Source: Pyricularia pennisetigena
Taxonomy: Eukaryota > Ascomycota > Sordariomycetes > Magnaporthales > Pyriculariaceae
Assembly (NCBI RefSeq): GCF_004337985.1
Contig: NW_021940921.1
Location: forward strand, 248,001-312,000
Length of the DNA stretch: 64,000 nucleotides
Reading direction: 5' to 3'
The first letter of the stretch is position 1, and each line of letters begins with the position of its first letter. Shown piece after piece: positions 1-11,778 of the stretch. The translations under genes and the position numbers were made by a program. Under the pieces are notes generated by a model. That model ran no database searches. It saw only the letters and a list, made by a program, of their open reading frames with translations, and was not told where the DNA came from.

Positions 1-216
1 CTCTGCCTTTAACCGCGCCTCGATGGCGGCATGATCGACGATCGGCGTAGCAAAGTTCCTGTCCTTGAGGTGAATCGCGCACACATAAAAGAAGTCCTGC
101 TTCTCCGGGGTGATGAGCACGCTGGTGGTGGGCTTGTAGCAAATGTTGCACCCTTTGGAAGATGTGTCGGCCACCTTGCGGTGAGTATACACGTTGGGGA
201 AAGGAGCGGACGACAT
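1..216 (-). CDS. VFA1: Vps4-associated protein 1 (Vfa1), 5' part only
   Basis: The minus strand reads from an ATG at 216 as 72 open codons to the window edge, so the 3' end is missing. The product begins [20 protein letters not shown] and then has a CNIC pair followed by YVCAIH about 25 residues later, a treble-clef-like Cys/His pattern. Fungal Vfa1 proteins start in this way. In yeast Vfa1 binds the AAA-ATPase Vps4 and stimulates its activity in endosomal ESCRT-III disassembly. No intron is visible in this part. The gene is divergent from the argininosuccinate lyase gene, with about 600 bp between the starts. A different frame over the same bases is also open (9-236, minus) but has no recognisable content. 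Confidence 0.85.
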   Translation of the reverse strand, partial: MSSAPFPNVYTHRKVADTSSKGCNICYKPTTSVLITPEKQDFFYVCAIHLKDRNFATPIVDHAAIEARLKAE

Positions 217-813
217 ATTCTGGGATAGTCGGACACCCGGAGAGGTGGTCTGACTGGAAGACCTGCTACAAGTATCGTAATCTGGGTGGTGACAATAAGG
301 CGAGGACGCGAATACGTTATAGGAACAGGTAGATGATGTTAGCGACAGCCCAAGTAATTGATTAGGTAGCGACGATAAGCTTGGGAGGCCAGACAGAACT
401 GCCCCGCTTTGCGACGAGCCCATAATTCATTCGCGGTCTTATGGTATGCCCCCGTAGGCATCACTTGGGACTTGATCGCGGGGTAGTTTTTCTCCAAATC
501 CCTGGACCCTGGGCAAATATCCAAAATGCCAGCCCAGACCCCGGCAGTGTTGCAGCAATCATTGGCCAATCAAGTGTGAGTCAGCCAGGGTCAAAAAAGT
601 TTTGGGGACTTGATGGATACGCCCGCCACGACATGACGTTTCTGATACTGGTTGGCTAATTGTTTCTCGACTTTTTTTTTTTCTGCTGTTTGTTTAAGAC
701 TCATAACGCTTGCTGTAATTGTGACTCAACAAGAAAGGAGAGAGACAAGTACGACAGAACAGATACTCAAAGTCTTAATAGTATCTTCTTTTCATCGCAA
801 ACACCACGACAAA
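217..813. promoter_or_regulatory. Divergent intergenic region, VFA1 / argininosuccinate lyase
   Basis: This 597-bp stretch separates two divergent starts. It holds a T-rich tract at about 670-683 and pyrimidine-rich DNA just upstream of the lyase ATG. Small open frames here do not resemble proteins. A shared promoter region is inferred; no specific operator could be recognised. Confidence 0.5.
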
Positions 814-2286
814 ATGGCCGAGTTACCGTCACATGAAAAAAAGGCAAACATGCTCTGGGGTGGGCGCTTTACAGGCGGACTGGACCCGCTGATGGTGGCA
901 TACAACGAGAGCATCTACTTTGACAAGAACCTGTACCGCCAGGACATACTCGGAAGCATCGCCTTCGCACGAGCCAACAGCAAAGCTGGTGTCATCACCC
1001 AGGCAGAGTTTGAACAGATCGAGAAGGGTCTACTCGAGGTTCAGAAGGAGTGGGAGGCCGGTACCTTCAAGATTGTGCCGGGTGCGGATGAGTGAGTTGG
1101 TGATCCCCCATCTCGGCGCCTTGACCCTCAAGTCGCTAACGGTCTGGGCCTCCTCAGGGACATTCACACTGCCAACGAACGACGACTAGGCGAGATCATC
1201 GGCAAGGATGTCGCCGGAAAGCTTCACACGGGCCGTTCGCGCAACGAACAGGTGGTGACCGACATGCGCATGTGGTTGCGCGATGAACTGCGCAAGATTG
1301 AGTCGTACCTCGTCAGCTTCCTGACCGTCACTGCCGCCCGCGCGGAGCGGGAGATCGACCTGGTCATGCCCGGATACACACACCTTCAGCGCGCCCAGCC
1401 CATCCGGTGGAGCCACTGGATGTTGTCTTACGGACTTGTCTTCGCCTCTGACCTCGAGCGCCTGAGGGAGGTGATCAAGCGGGTCAACCGCTCGCCTCTG
1501 GGCTGCGGCGCGCTTGCCGGCAACCCGTTCGGCATCGACCGTGAGATGATGGCCAAGGAGTTGGGCTTCGATGGCCTCATGTGGAACTCAATGGGCGCTG
1601 TTGCCGACCGTGACTTTGTCGCCGAGACCCTGCAGTGGGGTGCCATGTTGATGCAACACATCAGCCGGTGGGCCGAGGACTTGATCATCTACTCGACGGC
1701 CGAGTTCGGCTTCGTGCGCCTGGCAGATGCCTATTCGACCGGTAGCAGCTTGATGCCGCAGAAGAAGAACCCGGACAGCCTGGAGCTGCTGCGGGGGAAG
1801 AGCGGGCGTGCCTTTGGTCACATGGCTGGCTTCATGATGGTGCAGAAGGGCCTGCCGAGTACCTACAACAAGGATCTGCAGGAGAGCATTGAACCAATGC
1901 TGGACCACGTCCGCACCGTCTCGGACAGCATACAGATCGCCGAGGGCGTGCTTGCTACCCTGGAGGCGCGGGGTGACAAGATGCAGGCTGCATTGGACCC
2001 GTTCATGCTGGCCACGGATGTGGCTGACTACCTGGTGCGCAAGGGCGTGCCTTTCCGCGAGACGCACCACATCTCTGGAAGGTGCGTGGCGCTGTCGGAG
2101 CAGACCGGAGTGCCGATGGACAAGCTCACGTACGAGCAGCTGCGGGAGATTGATGAGCGATTCGAGCCCGACATTGCCGAGTCGTTCGACTACGACAAGA
2201 GCGTAGAGATGAGGTCTGCCAAGGGCGGCACCTGCAAAGAGGCTGTGCTGGAACAGGTCAAGGTGTTGAGGAAGATGCTGGAGTGA
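814..2286 (+). CDS. ARG4: Argininosuccinate lyase
   Basis: Exons are 814-1091 and 1158-2286, with a 66-bp GT-AG intron (1092-1157, ending CCTCAG) splitting a Glu codon; the product is 468 aa, the usual family length. The enzyme cleaves argininosuccinate to arginine and fumarate in the last step of arginine synthesis, as a homotetramer. Visible hallmarks are MLWGGRF near the N-terminus, [10 protein letters not shown] after the intron, [10 protein letters not shown] (His near residue 168) and the fumarase/lyase superfamily signature [12 protein letters not shown] near residue 288, which carries the catalytic Ser loop. The ATG at 814 follows an ACAAA context; the same frame is open upstream, but homology begins only near [10 protein letters not shown]. 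Nothing in the gene looks damaged. Confidence 0.97.
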
Positions 2287-2890
2287 GGGCTGTGTGTGTG
2301 ATGTTGAAAACAAAAATAGACGATTGATGATGAATTGACGCCAGGGGCCGCTTGAACCGTCCTGTGTGCGCTGGTAAGAGCTGTATTTCTGACACGAGGA
2401 GCTCGCTCGTCTTAGTTATTGAACGTTAGCACGTGAACTGGGAGCGGTCGAACTGTCGTGCTCGAGTTCAAATTGAACATTGACAGATGTTGCAGGTACC
2501 GAATTTTAAAACCCGGACTGTCCAAGTCGTTTGAAAGGCTTTAGAAATGTCCTAGACTACGGCAGTATAAGTATACTAGACTAGCCTAGAATTACGTCAT
2601 CTCAGGGGTTGCGTCGCTTGGTCGCAGCAGCAGTTTTGAATCGAACAACACGAAAACTCTGGACCCAATTAACGCGTCCAAAAGGTTGAACTTTACAATT
2701 TAAACACCACCCATCCACAAAACAGCCTCAGCGACATTGACAGCGAGCGACCTCCCCTTACATTGGGCTTGAACCTACACAAAACAGCGACTGTCCTTGA
2801 TTGATTTGACTTGACCAGTTCATAGTATTGTCTTTTGTTTGCTTATAGCGCATCTACCCAGTCCTTGCTGATCAAGGGTCTACGGTTACC
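2287..2890. other. Intergenic region, ARG4 / RTT106
   Basis: The lyase terminator and RTT106 promoter must lie here, but no specific signal was recognised. A short CTAGACTAG-type motif occurs near 2575-2590. No gene was found. Confidence 0.4.
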
Positions 2891-4444
2891 ATGTCGCAAC
2901 TGGACACAGAGAAGCTGGGACTCGTTTTCCAGTCTCGCCCAGACATTCTCAATGGGATAAAGGAAGCGGCCGGTAGGTAGAGCCCAATGTAATCTGCAGG
3001 TGCCAACTTAATCTAAATTATTTTATTCTTTCCTCTGCCAAACAGACAGTCCCGCGCGCGTCGATCTCTTCAACAAGATTGCCGCTTTCGTCTTGGAGCA
3101 GCTCACCACCGACGCTGCAGACCAACCAGTCTCGAAACGCCGCCGCGTCGATGTAGACCAGACCAACGGGACACCAAACGGCCACGTCAAGACTGAGGGA
3201 GCATCATCAACAGACGTTGTCGCAGAGGCTGCTGCAGAGGAGTTACAGCTCGAGATCAAGGACGTCTCGGTGTCGATTCCCCAGCGCAAAAAGTACAACC
3301 TCTGCCTGACGAAGCACTTTATATTTGCGCGGAACAATGCGGACCCAAAACCAGTTGCAGGCATGGTATGGCGGTGGGAAGATATAGGTACGTGCTGCGT
3401 GTGCTTGTCGTGATGGGCGGACAACAGTTATTAATGGCCGTCTGCCCTGTAGAGCACGTCTTCTACCTCCCGGTACCAGAAAAGACGCAGCAGCAGTTCA
3501 ACTACGTCTTCCTCCCACGCGGAACCTACCTGCCAACATCCAACAACCAGAGCGCCACTGGCGCAAAACCACAACAGCCCTCCCCGTCTGCGGCCGCAGC
3601 AGAACCGCTCCTTTTCACAATCCCGCTGGCGGCCCCGAAACCAGGCAGCCTCGCCGGCAAGGTCGCCGCCCAGGCCCAGGTTGCCGCCGACAGCTACAGC
3701 AGCCTGGTGAATTGGGCCGTGCCTCAGTTCCTGCGCGCTGCCGCCACGCGGCTGGGACTCTCGTCGCCCGTAGAGATCGTCGCGTCAGACCCGAAGCAGT
3801 TCGCCAGCGCAGTGCGGCAGTCGCACCGGCCCAGCGAGAAGGCGGTGCACGTCAAGGCGTTCCGGGGCAGCAAGGACGGGTACCTGTTTTTCCTGCGCAC
3901 GGGGATTCTTTGGGGCTTCAAGAAGCCGCTCGTGTTTTTGCCGCTCGACCGCATCGTCTCGGTGAGCTACACGAGCGTTCTCCAGCGGACGTTCAACATG
4001 GTGGTCGAGGTGGACGTCGGGGACGGCGTCACGGAGGAGCTGGAGTTTAGCATGCTGGACCAGGAGGATTATGGCGGTATCAACCAGGACTACGTGCACA
4101 AGTACAACCTGCAGGACCGGAGCATGGCGGAGCAGAGAAAGGCCAAGAGGGAGCTGGCAGAGAACGCCAAGAAGGGAGGTGCCGGGGCGACGGCGGGCGA
4201 AGATGGAGAGAAGGCGGCAGCTGATGGCGATGCGAACATGAGCGAGCTGCAGAGGGCGGAGATGGAGGAGGAGCAGCGTCTGCAGGACGAAGAGGACGAG
4301 GAAGAAGAGGACTACGATCCCGGTAGCGATGGAGACAGCGAGGGAGAGGGGACGAGCAGCGAAGAGGAAGATGGCGATGGCGGTGGTGACGATGACGATG
4401 ACAATGGCGATGACGATGACGATGAGGGAGAGGATGAATTATGA
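2891..4444 (+). CDS. RTT106: Histone chaperone Rtt106
   Basis: Three exons, 2891-2972, 3046-3387 and 3453-4444, with GT-AG introns of 73 and 65 bp, give 471 aa. Rtt106 binds H3-H4 acetylated at H3K56 and deposits it during replication-coupled nucleosome assembly and silencing. The N-terminal helical segment ([14 protein letters not shown], then [16 protein letters not shown]) is the dimerisation-type region. It is followed by a linker with the basic patch SKRRRVD and then a double pleckstrin-homology region containing [28 protein letters not shown], and [20 protein letters not shown]. The C-terminus is a highly acidic Asp/Glu/Ser/Gly tail of about 90 residues, typical of histone chaperones. 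Purine-rich GAG/GAC/GATGAC repeats encode the tail, and the opposite strand shows spurious open frames over it. Confidence 0.94.
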
Positions 4445-4767
4445 GGGGAATCGTTGGAGAGCACGGGTGACGATAATAATACCAGGGCGTTGGAGTTTTC
4501 TGGCTGACAATTAACACTCTTGCCCAGATACATTCAGGGCGGGACATGGGACCTGTGTAAGAAAAAGGATCGTGTGCGTCTTTATTAAGGGCCGGAGGGG
4601 CCAGAACTGGCGACGCTGAACAGAAAAAAAAACAAGCGAATTACCCCATTTAACCTCCCCGTTCCAAGCAAAGCAGGTCAGACCACCAAGACATACACCA
4701 ACAAGCGGGCCTCCTTTGCCCATGGCCATTTCGAGTCAATCTCCAGAAACCCCACCATGACACGACG
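4445..4767. terminator. Convergent 3' region, RTT106 / aspartic protease
   Basis: The two genes converge, so both polyadenylation regions must fit in these 323 bases. A short A-rich stretch (about 4621-4633) is present. No gene was recognised. Confidence 0.4.
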
Positions 4768-7455
4768 CTACTTGCGACCGGCCATGGTCCAAGTGTTGAT
4801 GGGCTCGGGGGTGCTGTAGACGGTGCTGTAAAGCGTCACGTAGACCCAAGACGTGGTGCAGTAGACAGAGGTGCTGGTGGTCGAGATGGGCAGCACAGCC
4901 GCGTCGGTGCTGGAGGGCGCGCCGGGCTCGGTCTCGGTGTCGACGGGCAAGACGGACCAGTCGTCGGAGCTGACGGGCGTCGGGACGATGGTGGGCAGGG
5001 GCAAGATGCCGTCGCTGGTCGGAAACCAGTCCAGGGACGACGAGGACGTCGTATCCAGGTCGAGCGAATACGACGAGGGAGAAGACGTCGACGACGGCAC
5101 GACGTCGGTGCAGGTCCAGTAGGTCCCGCACTCGGTCACCTCGGAGGCGATGGTGGCGCCGAGCGGGGTGCTGAAGGTCAAGATGCACTCGTGGTAGGAG
5201 AAGCAGGGCCCTTGCTTGGTGGAGGTCGACGTGTACTCGAGACTTGGCTCGTAGGTTGTCAGTGGTGCGGTTTCGGTGACGGATGCAGTGGGAGCGACTT
5301 TGGGGATGGTAGGGAGCCCGGGGTTGCCGATCGCCGTAGACAAGGCGGTTGTTGTTGACGTTGTTGATGTCTCGTCGGTGGGCGACAGTGGACTGTCCCA
5401 GAATACGGTACTCGAGAGGGTGATGGTGTCGCCCCAGTAATCAGTCGTGGTTTTTGTCCTGACCTCACACCCGAGCATCGTGTCCAAGAACTCGTCATAG
5501 CATGTCGAGTACGACCGTGTTGTCATGGGATCCGTGGATGCCGACGTGTCAACTCCCCAGTCGATGCTCGTAGACGTATCCAGGACGTCTGTTGTGAGCT
5601 CGGTGGGCGGCAGCAAGAAAGTTGCATCACTGGTGGGGGACGCGCCTGACGTTGTCGTCGTCGTGGTCGGCCAGGTTGGAGTCCACATGGCCGACGTGGT
5701 GGCTGGCAACGGCACCGGGGTTGGCCTTGAGGTGCATGTGTCCCAAGACGGACGGCTGCATTTCCCGGTAAGGTTGCCGGCGGTCGCGTTGCTGGACTGG
5801 ACGTCGGAACCGCAGTCTGAGTAAGGGGCAATTTTTAAAAGCTTCTTGTCCGGTTGATAGAGAGCTGAGGGGCGGGTGGGGGAGGATCGGGGTGGGCATA
5901 ATTAATACTCAATGTCTCAAGCTGCGGGTCGGGGGAGGGAATTCTTGGACCAAAATGCTATGGACTAAATAAAAACTCACCGACAAGAGCCCGCAAGAAA
6001 CTGTCTCCAAGAACCGAGAATCCGATGCTATCGGCATCGCCAACAAGACCCAAGTAGCACTGACCTCCCATGGGGACGTTGCGCCAGATGAACTCGCGCA
6101 TGGGGATGTTGACGACGACGTCGCCAAAGGCGAAGTCCACGGTCTCGGCCGACCCGGCGTAGTGACAACTGACTTTCCACATCTGTGTGTACGGGTCGAA
6201 GCGGGTGCCGGGTATCATGGCAGCAGTCCGGTTGGCGGCCGCAAAGGGCAGGTGAGCAATGGTGCTGCCCGTGTCGACGAGGGTGGGAGTCACAAAATCC
6301 GCCTCGGTTGCGGCTGCGGATCTGCAAGAGCCCTTGGAGGTCACGCCCATGTACGTCAGGTTGACGGAATAGCTGTCAGGATGTCACCAGTCGAGTTAGA
6401 ATAGCTTGCATTAGGAGGAACTATGGAAAGGGGGAAAAAAAAAAGAAAAGAAAACAACTCACTGCAGTACAGAGGCAAATGGCCCCTCGTCATCTAGCAT
6501 CGGGATCGACTTGAGTGGACCAAAGTACTTTTTGGTGTCCACGCCGCCAAGGACAATTTCGCCTGAAAGGGGGGGCGTAGAGACCCATGTTAGAGATAGA
6601 TCAAGATCAAGAAATCCAGTCGAGCAGAGACAAACAAACAAGGTCAAGCCAACGAACCGTTTGGTGACGCATTGGGCCCAAGACTGACGCTGAAATCCTT
6701 GGAGTCAATCTTCCCCTGGCCATGTAGCTCATCCATAAAGACACTGTCGTATCCCAACCCAAGGATGCCCGAGTCCATGGCATACGAATACGTGGCGACG
6801 CCGAACTGAACATTTTCAGCGGAGAGTCCTATGTTTTTACCGAAGCACCACCACAAAAAAAAAAAAAGAGCATCAGCTTTAACCCCCTGACATATGATAT
6901 GCCACCACATCCACCTCGCCAATAGCACAACTGACCTGCAATGGAGACGGTGTCTCTCATGTACCAGCCCTCGACCGTGCCAGAGCCATAGATGATGGAG
7001 AACTCGGAAGACAAGTTCTTGGCCGTTGTCGACTGGGAGCTGTTGTAGCTGCCCGAAGCCACACAGATTGCCTGGTGAGACATGGCGATGCACTGCGGGT
7101 TGAGCCACGTCTGGTCCGAGCCCGTGTCAAAGATGACGCTGAGATTCTGCGGCGGCGTGCCGACCGTCACATCCACCATGTACTCGTAGCCATCAAAGAT
7201 GTTGCTGAGGTTGGCCCGAGGAAACGTCCCGTTGGGACTCTGGAAGTAGTGCTTGATGTGCGGCCGCGGCGGCCGGGCCCGAGTGTTGCGCATGTTGGCC
7301 AGTCTTTGCCGCGCAGAGGGTGTCTCCATGCGGCGAAGGGGCGCCTTGATGACATGAGGGGCTTTTTGGGATTCTGCTGGCAAGTTGTTTGGTCTTGGAG
7401 AGCATCCTGCCAGGGCTGAGAAGCCCACCAGGGCGAGGACCACGAGCAGTTGCAT
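4768..7455 (-). CDS. Secreted pepsin-like aspartic protease with long Ser/Thr-rich tail
   Basis: Five exons on the minus strand (7455-6936, 6828-6658, 6562-6463, 6372-5981, 5864-4768) with introns of 107, 95, 90 and 116 bp give 759 aa. Residues 1-18 (MQLLVVLALVGFSALAGC) form a signal peptide, followed by a propeptide. The catalytic dyad is visible as IFDTGSDQTW (Asp110) and LVDTGSTIAH (Asp297). The flap tyrosine region is IIYGSGTVEGWY, and the domain closes with VLGDSFLRAL and LYQPDKKLLKIAPYSDC around residue 400. About 345 residues of Ser/Thr/Pro-rich sequence follow, with scattered cysteines. The C-terminus (INTWTMAGRK) is polar and has no GPI-type hydrophobic end, unlike typical yapsins. 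This fits a secreted, heavily O-glycosylated endopeptidase of MEROPS family A1. The last acceptor (at 5865) was chosen because it restores the conserved domain end. Confidence 0.9.
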
Positions 7456-7645
7456 TTGATTGGGACAGCGAATGGCAACCCCCCACTCCTGGAAAAGGGG
7501 CTATGTATGAACGAGAGAAATGGCTGAGTGATATCACCCAGAGTGAGGATATGTGCTAGACAAAAAAAGAGAGGATATCGACGAAACTAGAACCTGTGAT
7601 GATGCGACTATCTTCTGCGGGCATGTTTGAGCGGCTCCTTATATC

Positions 7646-7683
<38 letters not shown>

Positions 7684-9380
7684 ATTTCTGTGTCTCTGTG
7701 ACATTCGCCTCCCCTCGTCTCCCTGATTTCGCCTCCCGTCTCTTGGACCTGACTGTGACCCCTTCGGCCCGTGTCAGTTTCGGCATTTCCAACAATGTCA
7801 CATCAGGAGCTGTGAAATTTGACCATTGTGCTTCACAGAGACGCGAAGCTGGACCATTGTGGAACAGAAGAGCAAAATATCTCTAGGCCTGACCGGTGAT
7901 CGGTAACTCGAAAACGAAGGGACACAAGCTTGTTGCCCATGATAGACAAGCTCAATTGATGGTGTCGGTTCTGCCCACGGAGGATTTGTCTCGACTACTG
8001 CGGAGAATAGGTTCCAAAAGTCCTTTTTTCCTTATGTCGAGGATGTAATGTTCGAGGGATGGATTAGACAATCTCGACATGATAGAGCACACTCACTCCA
8101 CCATGTCTGTAGTCGTTATTCTTCGACCAGACAAGCCATATATGTCAATCGGCTGCCCTTGCCGAGAAACCATTGAGATCACATCAACAGACGAGGACAA
8201 GCAGCCCAATAGGCCGTCACGTTACCTGGTCAATGCAGCTTCCCGACGGATCCAAGATGACAGCAGGTCCTCGCACAAGTTGGGCAGACATGACATCGGC
8301 TCTGGGGAGGACCTTCGCTTCGTATTAATGAAGTCTCCCGTTTCGTCTCGCCTTCTCCTGTCGAGTTGGAAAATAGCAAATCATGGGAGATGGGGCAGGG
8401 AACCGAGGGGATTTCCTTGGTGTCACAACAGCCAGATTTGACAAACAGAACGTGTACGACAACGTTGGTGGTTCCGCGATTGGGTGTGCAAACATGAAGC
8501 GACAAAAAGACATCCATGGGACCATGCTATCAGTGCAGCAGCTTAACGTGCAACGCAATAGCTTCATGACAAAACGGAAATAACCTGGGAGGTGATCGAG
8601 ATGAGATGAGCAGCCCACCGTGATTAACCTAAGGAATCGATTTAGCCATTGGTGTGACATAGCTGTATCTGTCAGCTGTCAGCAAAAGCGATTCCCTTCC
8701 TTGCAAGCACGAGCGGGGATTAGTACCTTGTAGCCATACATAAACCGGCAATGACCCACCCACTTCAGCGCATCATCAGCCAGAGAGGTTGACCTGCCGG
8801 GCTCGTCCCAAAGCTTGCAGCTGGTGAGCAAAAGGTGCGCAACAGAACAGGGTTGAGCATTGAGAATATTAGAGAAGGGTCTTGCCTTATCAATATCGTT
8901 ACATTTCATCCTCTATGATAGATATATGATATATCCATCGGGCATATGTGATCACCATGTCAGCTTAAGGCTGTCAACAAAACTTACCGCTGTGGGCTGG
9001 CTAGCTTTATTGAGTGAGCCTACAAGTTCTTGGCAGTAAGACCCCGCACTGCATTTGCTTGTGAAGAATATAATGGGGGGCTGTGCGTTGTGGGCCCCTC
9101 ATACACATACACGACCCCCTCCGGTTTGACTGACTGACGGTCTCAATAATGGGTCCGAAAAACCGTGAACGGAGTTCGCTCACTAAACCCAAGGCCCGAG
9201 AGAGATATATATATATACAGCAGGCGTCGTCAACCACAGAAACGCGTCTTCTTGGCTTTTATTTTACCAACATACCTTGGGACTAGATCTAGACTAGACT
9301 AGAATCTGCCTCTTCACATAGTGACATCGCAACAACACAACCAAATCGATCACCGACTACAAGCTGTGAACACAGAAGCA
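7456..9380. other. Divergent intergenic region, protease / aldo-keto reductase
   Basis: About 1.9 kb without a recognisable gene. It must contain both promoters. A poly(A) tract lies at 7648-7681 (listed separately) and a short TA run near 9206-9218. Several frames of 60-120 codons overlap on both strands; none has protein-like composition or a recognised motif. Confidence 0.5.
7648..7681. repeat. Poly(A) homopolymer tract, 34 bases
   Basis: A run of 34 A residues lies about 190 bp upstream of the protease start (poly-T on the coding strand). Long dA:dT tracts disfavour nucleosomes and are common in fungal promoters; the exact length is prone to sequencing error. Confidence 0.9.
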
Positions 9381-10490
9381 ATGGCACCACCGGCTCGAAT
9401 CCCCACCCGCCGTATGGGCAAGGACGGACCCGAGGTCGCATGCATCGGCTTCGGCTTGATGGGTCTTAGTATGGGTTACGGCGCTGTCGGGTAGGCGTTG
9501 CATTCATTCATCCTCCTCTAGTCACTATAACCCTTCCGTCTTCCCGCAGCTCTTCTGACGACGCTTTCATGCAGAACGGATGAAGAGCGCCTCAAAGTGC
9601 TTGATCGTGCTTGGGAGATTGGCGCCACCAACTGGGACACAGCCGACCTTTATGGCGACTCGGAAGACTTGGTTGGCAAATGGTTCAAACTGCATCCAGA
9701 AAGACGCAAGGACATCTTTCTCGCCACCAAGTTTGGAATTCAGGGGTCCATAACGGAGCTCACCGCGGATAGCTCGCCCGAATACTGCCGCCAAGCTTCT
9801 CGGCGTAGTTTCGAGCGTCTTGGGGTTGACTATGTCGACTTGTACTATCTACATCGGCTGCAAGAGTCCGTTCCCATTGAAAAGACCGTCGAGGCCATGG
9901 CAGAGCTGGTCAAGGAGGGCAAGGTCAAACACCTGGGCTTGTCTGAGTGCTCGTCCACTTCACTTCGCCGCGCCTACAAGGTCCACCCCATCGCTGCAGT
10001 CCAGGTCGAGTACAACCCGTGGGACCTGGCCATAGAAGGAGAGGAGGGCACCAACCTCCTCAAAACCTGTCGTGAACTTGGTGTCGCGGTCGTTGCCTAC
10101 TCGCCCTTCAGCCGTGGTCTGTTGACAGGCGCCGTCAAGTCGCGTGCGGACTTCAGTGACCCTACAGACTGCCGCCTGTTGCTCCCCCGCTACAGTGAAG
10201 AAAACTTCCCCAAGAACCTGGAGCTTGTGGCCGAGTTTGAGACGATTGCAAAGCAAAAGGGCTGCACTCCTGGTCAGCTTGTGCTGGCCTGGCTGCTCGC
10301 CCAAGGTGACGAAATCATCCCGATCCCGGGGACCAAGAAGATCAAGTTCTTGGAAGAGAATACGGCTGCTGCTTACGTGAAGCTCACAGCCGAAGAAGAA
10401 AAGAACATTCGGAATCTGGTTGATAAGGCGAACATTCAGGGCGACAGAGGTGCTTTCATCAACTCATACTGCGATACTGTTGAGCTATAA
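9381..10490 (+). CDS. Aldo-keto reductase, NADP-dependent
   Basis: Exons 9381-9490 and 9575-10490 with an 84-bp intron give 341 aa. The family reduces aldehydes and ketones with NADPH in a TIM barrel. The tetrad is visible: Asp58 and Tyr63 in NWDTADLY, Lys89 in LATKFG and His130 in YYLHR. The cofactor end shows IPIPGTKKIKFLEENTAA, the usual basic pocket for the 2'-phosphate. It resembles the yakC/Yakc-like and pyridoxal-reductase-like group common in fungi, but the substrate cannot be told from the sequence. The acceptor at 9574 was chosen because it gives the conserved GTDEERLKVLDRAWEIGAT join; another AG at 9549 would not. Short CTAGACTAGACTAG motifs lie just upstream (9286-9297) and downstream (about 10519) of the gene. 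Confidence 0.93.
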
Positions 10491-11778
10491 ATGCTATCAA
10501 CATCCATGTTATGGGGTCCAGACTAGACTAGACTCGTTCTTGAGTAACAAGCTAGGCAAGAGTCAGTTCAAAACCCGTTGTTCTTGACATCCAATTCGAT
10601 ATTTCACCGTGGACGTATGTGATGCTGCAATAATATTATAAAATCACCAAGCCCGCCCGGAGGCCTGTGCTGGCACGGTTTAACGTAAGCCTGCAACTCA
10701 GCACTTCGTCAAAGCAGCATTTGGACGATGTGCGAATTGACGGCATGTCACCGCATCGCAGGCGTGCGTAGTCTCTTGCGCGAGCTTAGTGAGGCCTTTT
10801 GTCTGTGCGATCCAGTGGTGAGTCTGCATTTCAAGCTCTTGCGCGCCTCTAAGAATTTATTTTAGGTGGTTGATACTGAAGGAAGGTCGGCAAGATAATG
10901 TAGGCAGGTGAAAACTGTCTAAAATCGCTTGTCTCGTTTCTCATGGACCTCAGAAACTTGCGTCATCCACTTGGTAAAAAAGAGGCTGGGTGCGGGGTGG
11001 GCTGGCTCGTACTAGCATAGGTAATGGAATGGATCCGCAGATCAACCAATGCCGTCCGGCATGTCGTTTGCAAAGACTTGGCTTCCGCCATCTGCCGTTG
11101 ATTCGTTCTTGGCAATCGATTGCAACTTCATGCAACGGCGCCCCAACTTCCATGACAGGCAGCTGATGGAGGATGCAGCGAGACTGGATTCCTATACCTT
11201 GCAAGGTAGGAAGGTGTCCATTGCGGATGCGCATGCGCTGACGGTGCGGTCGGGCTTTGGCTAACTGATTAAGGTAGATTGCTCGGACGATAGGACCCCG
11301 ACAGCTTTCAGTCAGTGAGAATTGAATTGTCACGCCTCGGCAATTTAGGGGAGACGCATAATCCCGGACGCACAAAGCTTCGCCTTTTCGCGCATCCACT
11401 TTCAATGTACCTGATGAGCACCTACCCGAAGCGGAAGAGTATACCTACTGTACAACGTAAGGGAATAAGTAATTCGAGGTGAACTGGGATCGCCGGGTCA
11501 TATAGCTCCTTCCCGAATAGGTGTGCTTGTCGTCCCAATCATGTCGTCTCAACCAGACCTGGCGATTTTGTTTTATCTATCTGTCCTTCCTTTTCCTCGC
11601 TCCTGTTGCCACTTCCCCTTCCCTTGGTTCTCTCCTTTTTAACCACAGACTCCCGCGCCCGGGGTAGAAGCTGGCTGCACCCTTTTCCAACCTCGAGCTA
11701 TCTTTACTTTGTGCGGCCTCTTTTCGCGTCAAAGTTGCACCTAAAACCACCAAATACTTGGTACGGTAATTTCCCAAG
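10491..11778. other. Intergenic region, aldo-keto reductase / carboxypeptidase
   Basis: About 1.3 kb containing the reductase 3' region and the carboxypeptidase promoter, which is pyrimidine-rich from about 11565 to 11650. A minus-strand open frame of 151 codons (10950-11405) shows no domain, signal or codon pattern that supports it as a gene. Confidence 0.5.

Noticed and set aside
9..236. Minus-strand frame of 75 codons at the window start
   Set aside because: Another frame of the same strand gives a clear Vfa1 N-terminus; this one is a shadow.
1588..2313. 241-codon minus-strand frame opposite argininosuccinate lyase
   Set aside because: It mirrors the GC-rich codons of the lyase gene and has no recognisable content.
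4080..4547. His/Arg/Pro-rich minus-strand frame opposite the RTT106 tail
   Set aside because: It is the complement of the GAT/GAC/GAG-rich acidic tail.
10950..11405. 151-codon minus-strand frame between reductase and carboxypeptidase
   Set aside because: No motif, signal peptide or protein-like composition; likely chance.
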